In this document: piece by piece, positions 1-6,189 of the stretch
Numbering within the stretch: the stretch's first letter is position 1
How the letters are laid out: the number at the start of each line of letters is the position of its first letter
From: an uncultured Leptotrichiaceae bacterium
GTDB taxonomy: Bacteria > Fusobacteriota > Fusobacteriia > Fusobacteriales > Leptotrichiaceae
Reading direction: 5' to 3'
NCBI GenBank assembly: GCA_938037005.1
Contig: CALHVR010000031.1
Coordinates: forward strand, 1-6,189
DNA length: 6,189 bases
The notes under the pieces: generated by a model
Database searches by the model: none
What the model saw: the letters and a program-made list of their open reading frames with translations, nothing else
What the model was told of the DNA's origin: nothing
Translations under genes and position numbers: made by a program

Positions 1-14
1 CATTCTTTATTTAT

Positions 15-19
15 AGGAG
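15..19 (+). promoter_or_regulatory. Ribosome binding site of addB
   Basis: AGGAG lies seven bases before the ATG at 27, an ideal Shine-Dalgarno match and spacing. It decides the start: the addB reading frame stays open upstream to the edge of the window (no stop in positions 3-26), so the frame alone would allow a longer protein, but no other start codon is visible and this site points to 27. Confidence 0.85.
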
Positions 20-26
20 AAAAAAT

Positions 27-2798
27 ATGAAAATTAAGTATTTAGGAATAGGAAATGATTTAAAAAAAGAATTATTTGAAAAATTAAGTAAAAATGAGAA
101 TGAGCTTTATGTGTTTGGAAATGGAGCGACTTACTTTGAATTTAAGAAAGATTATAAAGAACAAAGTAAAAATCTCTTTGAGAAATTTACTTTACTAAAT
201 GAGTATGATTTTTATGAAAAAATATTAAAAACAAATAAAATTGTAATAAAAGAAGAAAAACAAGTTATGTTTTTTTTCAATGCGTTGACAGATAAAATAA
301 AAAAAGAGTTAAATGTAAAAAGTTATTATGATGTTGTAGATATTTCATATAATTTTTATACATTATTAGCGGAACTTCAGGAATATAAAGTTGATGTAAA
401 TTCGATAAAATTGGAGGAATGGCAAAAAGAAATATTTTCTACAATTTTAGAAATGAAAGATGAGATGACTAAAAAAAGTAATGAATTAGGACTTGTAATG
501 CCGTACATGTTGCGTTCAGTTGAAAACATTTCTTTTGATTTTATAAATAAATACAAAAAAATAATTTTAGTGAATAAAGTTAAAATTACTCCATTTGAAA
601 AAGAGTTGTTTGAAGTTTTAGAAAATCATGGAATTGAGATAGAGCATATTTTACAATTAGATGAAAAAGATTATGATATTGAAAATATGAAAATAAAAGA
701 TAATTTTGGATTGCCGTGTGTTGAAAAAATTAAAGAAAAAGGAATTAAAATTGAGATAAATCAATATGAAAATAAACTTTCACAACTAATTGGATTAGTT
801 AAAAAATTAGAAAATGATAATGATATAAAATATAAAATTTATGATGGTCAAACTGTAACGAAAGAAAGTGAAAAAGATTATCAATTATTGAATCAGCAAA
901 AAATAGAATATAATAATGAGAAAACATTAGAAAATACTAAAGTTTATGGTGTTTTAAATGCACTTTGTGAAATTTTAGGAAATATTAGTAAAGAAAGCCA
1001 AAGTAATTTATCGTTTGGAATGAGTTCTTTACATAGTGCATTTAAGTTGAAAGAGTTTCTACATACATTTAATGTAAATAAAAAAGTTTATAATTATTTA
1101 CAAGATTTAGCAAGAGAAGGGTATAAAACTGTATCTATTAAAATGTTAGATAATTTAAAAGCTAAAGAAGAAAATGAAAAAAAAGTACAGGTCATGAATG
1201 ATTTTATACAATTTTTAACAGAAATTGAAAAAATATATGCAATAAAAGATCTTACACAATATAGAGAAATTTTAGAAAATAAAGTTGATAAATTGTTTGA
1301 AAATACAAAAATAAGAGACAAATATTTTGAGGCATTGTCAGAAATTGTAGTAATTGAAGACTTTTCATTTAAAAACTTATGGGCTGGCTATTTTGATGGA
1401 AGTATTGCAGAAGGATTATTGAAAATGTTCTTGAAATATTTAGATAAAAAAGCAATAAAATTAATTTTGGAAGAGTCTGAAGAAGATAAGAGTGAAAAAA
1501 ATAAAATAAATCAATTTAGTGTAATTTCTGAATTAAAAAATGAAAATATAATTTTCTTAAATTTACAAGAATCGTTTCCAAATGTAAAAGTAAATAATTA
1601 TTTGTTGACTAAATTGCAAAGAAAAGAAATTGGGCTTCCAGTGGCTGAAGATATAAAAATGATTGAAAACTTTAAATTTATAAATAGTTTATTTAATTCA
1701 AAAAATGTAATTTTAAATTATGTGAGAAATCTTGATGCTAAAGAAGATTGTGCTGGAATTGTTGAGGAAATTAGATTGCAATATGGAATAGAAATAAAAG
1801 TATCAAATATAAATGAAAGTACTGAGCTTGAATTTATTAAAAAATATTTTACTGAAAAAGGGAAAGAATTTGAGAAAAAAGAAATCGGGGAATTTATAAA
1901 ATCTAAATTGATGAAAGATAATAAAAAATTAAAAGAAAATAATTTTAGTTTAAGTTATTACATATTAGAAAAAATCAAAAATTTTGAATACGGATATTAT
2001 TTAGAAAAAATGATCGGTGATGTTGAAAACGAAGAAATTAAAGATGAAATAGATGCGTTATTATTTGGTAATTTGATTCACGACATTTACGAGGAAATTG
2101 TTAAAAATAATAAAGAAAAAATAGAAAATAAACTATATGAAGTAGATGAAAATGAAATTAGTGAAATTTTATCTTTAATTTTCAAAAAAAATAAATACAA
2201 AATACCAGAAGAATATATTGATTTTTATAAAGAAATTTCTTTTAATGAAATAGTTGAAGCTGTAAAAATATTCTTTAAAGATTTATATGAACTTGAAGAA
2301 ATAAAAAAAGTAGATAAATTTGAAATATATTCGGAAAAAAGTTTAAATCAAAAAATAGAAGATATATCTAAAAAATATGAAAATGTTACAGCTAGAGGGC
2401 GAATGGATTTATATATAAAAGCTGGAGAACATGAGTTGTTATTAGATTACAAATCTGGGAAATTAAGAAAAAAAGATGGTAAATTAGATAATGATAAAGT
2501 AATAGACGCACAAAAACAACTTGATTTATATAGTATAATTTTAGGTGGAGTTGACACAAGAAACAAATATGTTGTAAATGCTTGGAATGGGGAACTTATA
2601 AAAGATAAAAGGGATGAAAAAAGAAAAAAAGATGTTGATGAAGATAGGAAAGACAAATTGACATTAAATGATGTAGAAGAAATATTGCAAAAATATTTTG
2701 AGACAGAAAGCTATGATATTGAAAGTAAAAATAGTGATTATAATTATAAAAAATATGTTGATATTGTGAGAAAAGAGGATGAAATTGATGGGAAATAA
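27..2798 (+). CDS. addB: AddB-like PD-(D/E)XK nuclease subunit of an AddAB helicase-nuclease
   Basis: This is probably the second subunit of the AddAB (RexAB-like) complex, which resects double-strand breaks and prepares 3' single strands for RecA in the cytoplasm. The C-terminal third shows a RecB-family nuclease core: GNLIHD with H685, GRMDLY with D794, LLLDYKSGK with D807 and K809, and QLDLY with Q831 and Y835. All catalytic positions are intact. The first ~640 residues look like the degenerate helicase-like scaffold of AddB proteins. No Walker A is present near the N-terminus (residues 27-37 read LYVFGNGATYF), and FLNLQESFP (510-518) followed by an LP-containing segment resembles the conserved late helicase-like block of AddB. 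The three cysteines (231, 314, 575) all precede the nuclease core, so the C-x2-C-x5-C iron-sulfur staple of Bacillus-type AddB is absent. At 923 aa it is shorter than Bacillus AddB (about 1166). Residues 859-877 are almost all charged. It overlaps addA downstream. The nuclease call is firm; the AddB name rests on size, gene order and neighbour. Confidence 0.9.
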   Translation: MKIKYLGIGNDLKKELFEKLSKNENELYVFGNGATYFEFKKDYKEQSKNLFEKFTLLNEYDFYEKILKTNKIVIKEEKQVMFFFNALTDKIKKELNVKSYYDVVDISYNFYTLLAELQEYKVDVNSIKLEEWQKEIFSTILEMKDEMTKKSNELGLVMPYMLRSVENISFDFINKYKKIILVNKVKITPFEKELFEVLENHGIEIEHILQLDEKDYDIENMKIKDNFGLPCVEKIKEKGIKIEINQYENKLSQLIGLVKKLENDNDIKYKIYDGQTVTKESEKDYQLLNQQKIEYNNEKTLENTKVYGVLNALCEILGNISKESQSNLSFGMSSLHSAFKLKEFLHTFNVNKKVYNYLQDLAREGYKTVSIKMLDNLKAKEENEKKVQVMNDFIQFLTEIEKIYAIKDLTQYREILENKVDKLFENTKIRDKYFEALSEIVVIEDFSFKNLWAGYFDGSIAEGLLKMFLKYLDKKAIKLILEESEEDKSEKNKINQFSVISELKNENIIFLNLQESFPNVKVNNYLLTKLQRKEIGLPVAEDIKMIENFKFINSLFNSKNVILNYVRNLDAKEDCAGIVEEIRLQYGIEIKVSNINESTELEFIKKYFTEKGKEFEKKEIGEFIKSKLMKDNKKLKENNFSLSYYILEKIKNFEYGYYLEKMIGDVENEEIKDEIDALLFGNLIHDIYEEIVKNNKEKIENKLYEVDENEISEILSLIFKKNKYKIPEEYIDFYKEISFNEIVEAVKIFFKDLYELEEIKKVDKFEIYSEKSLNQKIEDISKKYENVTARGRMDLYIKAGEHELLLDYKSGKLRKKDGKLDNDKVIDAQKQLDLYSIILGGVDTRNKYVVNAWNGELIKDKRDEKRKKDVDEDRKDKLTLNDVEEILQKYFETESYDIESKNSDYNYKKYVDIVRKEDEIDGK
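2773..2778 (+). promoter_or_regulatory. Ribosome binding site of addA, inside addB
   Basis: AAGAGG lies within the last codons of addB. It directly abuts the ATG at 2779 (no spacing) but is nine bases before the ATG at 2788, so it favours the second ATG. A weaker GTGAG at 2766-2770 could serve the 2779 start. Placement inside the upstream gene suggests that ribosomes finishing addB help open or feed the addA start. Confidence 0.7.
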
Positions 2799-5700
2799 TA
2801 GAGTAGTTTTGAAGGCAAGTGCTGGGACGGGGAAAACTTATAGATTATCATTAGAATATATAGCAAATTTGATAAATGGAGTAGATTTTAACGAAATAGT
2901 AGTAATGACATTTACGAAAAAGGCAACAGCTGAAATAAAAGAAAGAATATTTGATTTTACTTATCAAGTGGCATTTCAAAAAGGAATGTGGGAAGACTTA
3001 GAAAAAAATATCAGAAATTTATATGGAATAAAAATTATTGATAAAAGCAAATTACAGCAAATATATTTTAAAATGTTGAAAAATAAGGAAGACATTAGAA
3101 TTTATACGATTGATGGATTTACAAATAAAATTTTTAAAACTGCAATTGCTCCTACTTTAGGTATATTTAGCTTTGAAACAATTGATAACGAAAAAGATGA
3201 ATTTTATGGAGAAGTATTCACCAAAATTTTAGGAAGTAAAGATTTATTTGAACAATTTAAATATATAATAGAAGAAAAAGGGGACAAAAAAAACATATCG
3301 ACTTATGTTGAATTTATAAAAAATTTAATGTATTTACAAAAAGAGTATTTGCTATCAGAAAATTTTGAAAGAAAAGAAAAAAATATAAAGCCATCAATAT
3401 CTTTTGTGGAGCATTTAGATAGAGCGTTTCAGTATTTGGAGAAAGCAGCCAATAAAAAAAATGCCGAAAAAGTAAAAAAAGGGAAAATAGAAAAAATGGA
3501 ATATTTTATGAAAAATTTTATTCATGAAATTTATTCTAATTTTAAAGAAATAGATAATCAAAGCGAGATTCAAAATATTGAAAAAGTAAGAGAAAAAGCT
3601 AAAATAGTTACAGAAAAATGGGCAACTTTGTTTGATATGGTAAAAGATGGTGAAATTTTAATATTTACAAATGGAACGACATTAAAAAATAGTAAAACTT
3701 GTCCGATAGCAGATGAATTAGAGGAAATACGAGAAAATTATGAAATTTTCATGAAAGGACTATCAAAATATTTAACTGAAACAAAAATAGTTGAAGGGCA
3801 TGAAAAGTTAAAAGAAATAGCTAATAATATTTTTGCATTAGTTGAAAAGATGAAAATTCAAAATAAAAGATTTACACACGATGATATTTCAACTTATACT
3901 TACAAATTTATTTTTAATGAAAAATTAAATTTTGTAAAAGATAATAAACCGACAGATGAATTTATGGAATTAATTGGTGGTAAAATTGAAACGATTATGA
4001 TTGATGAGTTTCAAGATACGAGTATTCTACAATTTAAAATATTGAAATTATTAATGGAAAATGCGAAAAATATAATTTGTGTTGGAGATGAAAAACAAAG
4101 CATTTATAGCTGGCGTGGTGGAGAAAAAGCTTTATTTGAAAGGCTTGAGACAATTATAGATGGAAAAGTTGAAACATTAGGAAAATCATTTAGAAGTTAT
4201 AAACAAATAATAGAGACTGTAAATAAAATATATGAAAATTATAGAAATGATTGGCAATATGATGTTGTATCGTATAGAGAAGATGCTGATTATCAAAGAG
4301 GATATTTTGAGTATAATTTAAATTCAATAGATAAAAATAAAGATGAAGAAGCAAAAATTATAAATTCTTATGAAAATATAATTGAAACATTAAAATCTGG
4401 TAAAGTAAAAAATTATGGGAAAAGTTGTATAATTTGTAGAACAAATGGGCATTTAAATGAAATAGTTAAGAGACTTAATGAAGAAAATATTCCGTACACC
4501 TTAACGAGTAGTGAAGGAATATTGGAACATAATGCAATTAAGCCAATTTACAAATTAATTAAATTTTTCTTATATGAAAACTTCCAATATTTACTTGAAT
4601 TTATGAGAAGTGACTTAATTGGTGGACTTAACGATCATGTAAAATATATTTTAGAAAATAAAGAAATGATATTAAAATATGTAAATAGCCCAGAAAATGA
4701 GAATTTTCAAGAGTTTGTGGATAAAAATATAGAAAATTTAGAATTACAAAAATATAAAGAAATAGATATTTTAGAAAGAAATAATAGAAGTTTTAGTAAA
4801 ATTTTAATGGACTTAAAAGAGTTAAAAGAATTGTCGTTAAACTTAAATGGTAAAGATAGAAAAAAGAATTTTTCAAAAGAAATTATTAATAAATTTGAAG
4901 TATTAAATTATTATAATACAAATAGTGATTTGAAAAATATATTTAATTTCTTTAATATTATGAAAAGTTATAATAACTTGTATGAGTTTATAGCTGAAAT
5001 AGAGGAAGATAAAGAAAAAATAACACAAGTGAGTAGTCAAGATATAGATGCGATAAACTTAATGACAGTTCATAAATCAAAAGGGCTTGAATTTGATACA
5101 GTATTTTATTATAGAAGAGATAAATCTAAAAATTCGGATGATAGAAAAGTGATTTCACATATAGAATTTGATGATAAATTTGAAAATGTAACAGATTTTT
5201 TAGTTATGTTGCCAGAATATAAAAAAATATTGTTGGAAGGAAATAAATATTACGAATTTGAGCAAGAACTAAACCAAAAAGAGAAAATTGAAGAAATTAA
5301 TAATGATTATGTTGCATTGACGAGAGCTAAGAAAAATTTAATTTTAAATTTTGATACACGTAATAATAAATATAGAAACGAATTATCAAATAAATTAATA
5401 GAAAAATATGGGATAGAAGATAATTATTTTGAAGGAGAAATAGTTGAAGACGAAAAACAAAATATTGTAAATAATAATATTGAATTGACAGAAATTATGA
5501 CTTATTTTGAAGATAACAAAGAAGATAGTACAAAATATTCAACATTTAAAATAGATTTAGATGGAGAGTTTAGAAGAAAACAAGGACTTGCGATGCACTA
5601 CTACTTTGAACATATTTTAAATGACATTGAAAATGATAAAAAAATAGCAAAATCAGCATACTTAAATAGATATGGAAATATGTTAGGTAAAAAGAATTTA

Positions 5701-5994
5701 ATTAAACTTCTTGAAAGGATGGAAAAATTTATAGATTGTAATAAAGAAATTTATAATCCAAAACATACAATTTATACTGAGTTTGAAATTTTTGATAAGG
5801 AAGGTAATAAAAAGATTATAGATAGAATGAATATTGATGAACAAAATAAAAAAATATGGATTTATGATTATAAAACAGGACATGAACCACAAGAAAAAGA
5901 ATATTACCACGAACAGTTAGAGAATTACAAAAAATTATTGACTGAAAAAACTAATGGTGAATATGATATTGAATGGGAAATATTGGAGGTGTAG
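2788..5994 (+). CDS. addA: AddA-like UvrD/RecB-family helicase-nuclease
   Basis: This is the ATP-driven 3'-5' DNA translocase and nuclease subunit of an AddAB complex, partner of the gene just upstream. Numbered from the ATG at 2788 (1068 aa), superfamily 1A motifs appear in order: Walker A ASAGTGKT (10-17), motif Ia TFTKKA (41-46), TIDGF (107-111), Walker B DEFQDTS (406-412), motif III GDEKQSIYSWRGG (433-445), motif IV with SFRS (467-470), motif V TVHKSKGLEF (760-769) and motif VI VALTRAKKNL (842-851). The C-terminus is a complete RecB-type nuclease: H937 in GLAMHYYFEH, D1012 in IIDR, D1027 and K1029 in YDYKTG, and Q1043 and Y1047 in QLENY. The protein starts almost directly at Walker A, so the usual N-terminal Q motif glutamine is not visible. 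The ASAGTGKT signature and short N-terminus resemble RecB and the shorter AddA forms of Bacteroidetes-like bacteria more than Bacillus AddA (about 1232 aa). An alternative start at 2779 adds three residues. The 11-base overlap with addB indicates one operon. Family assignment is very secure; AddA rather than RecB rests on the partner and on the absence of recC or recD here. Confidence 0.94.
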   Translation: MGNNRVVLKASAGTGKTYRLSLEYIANLINGVDFNEIVVMTFTKKATAEIKERIFDFTYQVAFQKGMWEDLEKNIRNLYGIKIIDKSKLQQIYFKMLKNKEDIRIYTIDGFTNKIFKTAIAPTLGIFSFETIDNEKDEFYGEVFTKILGSKDLFEQFKYIIEEKGDKKNISTYVEFIKNLMYLQKEYLLSENFERKEKNIKPSISFVEHLDRAFQYLEKAANKKNAEKVKKGKIEKMEYFMKNFIHEIYSNFKEIDNQSEIQNIEKVREKAKIVTEKWATLFDMVKDGEILIFTNGTTLKNSKTCPIADELEEIRENYEIFMKGLSKYLTETKIVEGHEKLKEIANNIFALVEKMKIQNKRFTHDDISTYTYKFIFNEKLNFVKDNKPTDEFMELIGGKIETIMIDEFQDTSILQFKILKLLMENAKNIICVGDEKQSIYSWRGGEKALFERLETIIDGKVETLGKSFRSYKQIIETVNKIYENYRNDWQYDVVSYREDADYQRGYFEYNLNSIDKNKDEEAKIINSYENIIETLKSGKVKNYGKSCIICRTNGHLNEIVKRLNEENIPYTLTSSEGILEHNAIKPIYKLIKFFLYENFQYLLEFMRSDLIGGLNDHVKYILENKEMILKYVNSPENENFQEFVDKNIENLELQKYKEIDILERNNRSFSKILMDLKELKELSLNLNGKDRKKNFSKEIINKFEVLNYYNTNSDLKNIFNFFNIMKSYNNLYEFIAEIEEDKEKITQVSSQDIDAINLMTVHKSKGLEFDTVFYYRRDKSKNSDDRKVISHIEFDDKFENVTDFLVMLPEYKKILLEGNKYYEFEQELNQKEKIEEINNDYVALTRAKKNLILNFDTRNNKYRNELSNKLIEKYGIEDNYFEGEIVEDEKQNIVNNNIELTEIMTYFEDNKEDSTKYSTFKIDLDGEFRRKQGLAMHYYFEHILNDIENDKKIAKSAYLNRYGNMLGKKNLIKLLERMEKFIDCNKEIYNPKHTIYTEFEIFDKEGNKKIIDRMNIDEQNKKIWIYDYKTGHEPQEKEYYHEQLENYKKLLTEKTNGEYDIEWEILEV

Positions 5995-6085
5995 GGTAGA
6001 AAGTGCATGTAAAAATCTAGTTGAGTTGAGTTAGAATAAAAAATATATAAAATTTAAAAAAGCAATGTAAAAGTTAAAAAAAAGC
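5995..6085. other. AT-rich spacer after addA, no gene and no clear terminator
   Basis: This stretch has stops in all forward frames and no plausible start with a ribosome binding site leading to a usable ORF. It holds a short tandem repeat (TTGAG twice, 6021-6030, then TTAGA) and long A tracts. No GC-containing hairpin followed by a T run is present, so the end of the addBA transcript is not defined by an obvious intrinsic terminator. The A-rich segment just before the -35 hexamer (A8 at 6076-6083) could act as an UP element for the tRNA promoter. Confidence 0.6.
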
Positions 6086-6114
6086 TTGACAAACTTTTTT
6101 GTTTGTTATATAAT
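6086..6114 (+). promoter_or_regulatory. Consensus sigma-70-type promoter of tRNA-Leu
   Basis: The -35 hexamer TTGACA (6086-6091) and the -10 hexamer TATAAT (6109-6114) both match the housekeeping consensus exactly and are separated by the optimal 17 bases. Transcription would start near 6120-6122, giving a leader of about 16 bases before the tRNA. An A8 tract ends two bases before the -35 box and resembles a proximal UP element. No TG extension precedes the -10 box. The location directly upstream of a tRNA gene makes a chance match unlikely. Confidence 0.88.
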
Positions 6115-6125
6115 AGCATTTGTCA
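6087..6125. repeat. Short inverted repeats across the tRNA promoter
   Basis: TGACAAA (6087-6093) is the exact reverse complement of TTTGTCA (6119-6125), so the arms flank the -10 box. Within the spacer, ACAAAC (6089-6094) also pairs exactly with GTTTGT (6101-6106) around a T6 loop. The left arm therefore has two possible partners. This could be operator-like symmetry or chance in AT-rich DNA; no regulator is visible in the window. Confidence 0.4.
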
Positions 6126-6136
6126 GTAAAAAAAGT

Positions 6137-6189
6137 GCCTTGGTGGCGAAATTGGTAGACGCACAGGACTTAAAATCCTGTGGTAATTA
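6137..6189 (+). tRNA. tRNA-Leu(UAA), 3' end cut by the window
   Basis: The 5' half of a class II tRNA is clear. The acceptor 5' strand is GCCTTGG (6137-6143), followed by TG. The D arm has a GCG/CGC stem (6146-6148 with 6160-6162) and GG at 6154-6155. The anticodon stem is CAGGA/TCCTG (6164-6168 with 6176-6180) around the loop CTTAAAA, putting the anticodon TAA at 6171-6173. It reads UUA leucine codons, which are abundant in both genes here. The sequence stops in the long variable arm, so the T arm and acceptor 3' strand are not seen. It has its own strong promoter and is probably independent of addBA. Confidence 0.95.

Noticed and set aside
1094..1321. Minus-strand open frames inside addB and addA (also 2447-2656 and 5698-5910)
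   Set aside because: They lie antisense to strongly supported genes, are rich in Ser, Phe, Leu and Ile as expected from reversing A-rich coding DNA, and show no recognisable domain.
270..3461. Mononucleotide tracts of eight (T at 270-277; A at 1177-1184, 2184-2191, 3286-3293, 3454-3461) as phase-variation switches
   Set aside because: Tracts of this length are common in such AT-rich coding DNA, both frames are intact across them, and a core repair enzyme is not a typical phase-variable gene.
27..5994. A two-gene phage-defence system (nuclease plus UvrD-like helicase)
   Set aside because: Some defence systems pair such domains, but here both proteins have the full domain order, nuclease motifs and gene arrangement of AddAB, and no mobile or defence genes are visible nearby.
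5985..6020. GGAGGTG at the end of addA followed by a GTG-started five-codon frame (6003-6020)
   Set aside because: The Shine-Dalgarno-like bases encode the last residues of AddA, and the downstream frame is too short to be a credible gene.
6021..6033. TTGAG tandem repeat as part of a repeat array or attachment site
   Set aside because: Only two exact five-base units are present, with no spacer structure and no second copy elsewhere in the window.
6069..6100. Weak hairpins such as AAAAGTT with AACTTTT, or an A tract with a T6 tract, as a terminator for addBA
   Set aside because: The stems are nearly all A-T, so predicted stability is poor. The structure overlaps the tRNA -35 box, and such pairings are expected by chance in this composition.

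Overview
The window is very AT-rich, bacterial, and almost entirely coding. Base composition (roughly a quarter G+C by eye), heavy use of AAA, GAA, ATA and TTA codons, TGG rather than TGA for tryptophan, and consensus AGGAG-type ribosome binding sites suggest a low-GC anaerobe using the standard bacterial code. The Fusobacteriota, perhaps the Leptotrichiaceae, are my best guess. That is inferred from composition and protein style, not from a diagnostic marker.

Layout, all on the + strand: a 26-base leader with a clear ribosome binding site; an AddB-like PD-(D/E)XK nuclease subunit (27-2798, 923 aa); an AddA-like UvrD/RecB-type helicase-nuclease (best start 2788, end 5994, 1068 aa) overlapping the previous gene by 11 bases; about 140 bases of AT-rich spacer with no convincing intrinsic terminator; a perfect-consensus housekeeping promoter (TTGACA, 17 bases, TATAAT); and the 5' part of a tRNA-Leu gene with anticodon UAA, cut by the end of the window.

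The two large proteins should form one AddAB-type heterodimer for double-strand break processing. AddA carries the complete superfamily 1A helicase motor and a C-terminal nuclease. AddB carries a degenerate helicase-like scaffold and a second C-terminal nuclease. All nuclease core residues are visible in both subunits, so each DNA strand can be cut by its own nuclease before RecA loading. The overlapping genes, with the addA ribosome binding site inside the addB reading frame, fit translational coupling and 1:1 synthesis.

I see no new defence system, mobile element, CRISPR array or integration signature. The points worth a second look are the stripped-down AddB (no Walker A, no iron-sulfur cysteines, and a near-continuous run of charged residues after the nuclease core), the AddA start choice, and the repeat-containing strong tRNA promoter.
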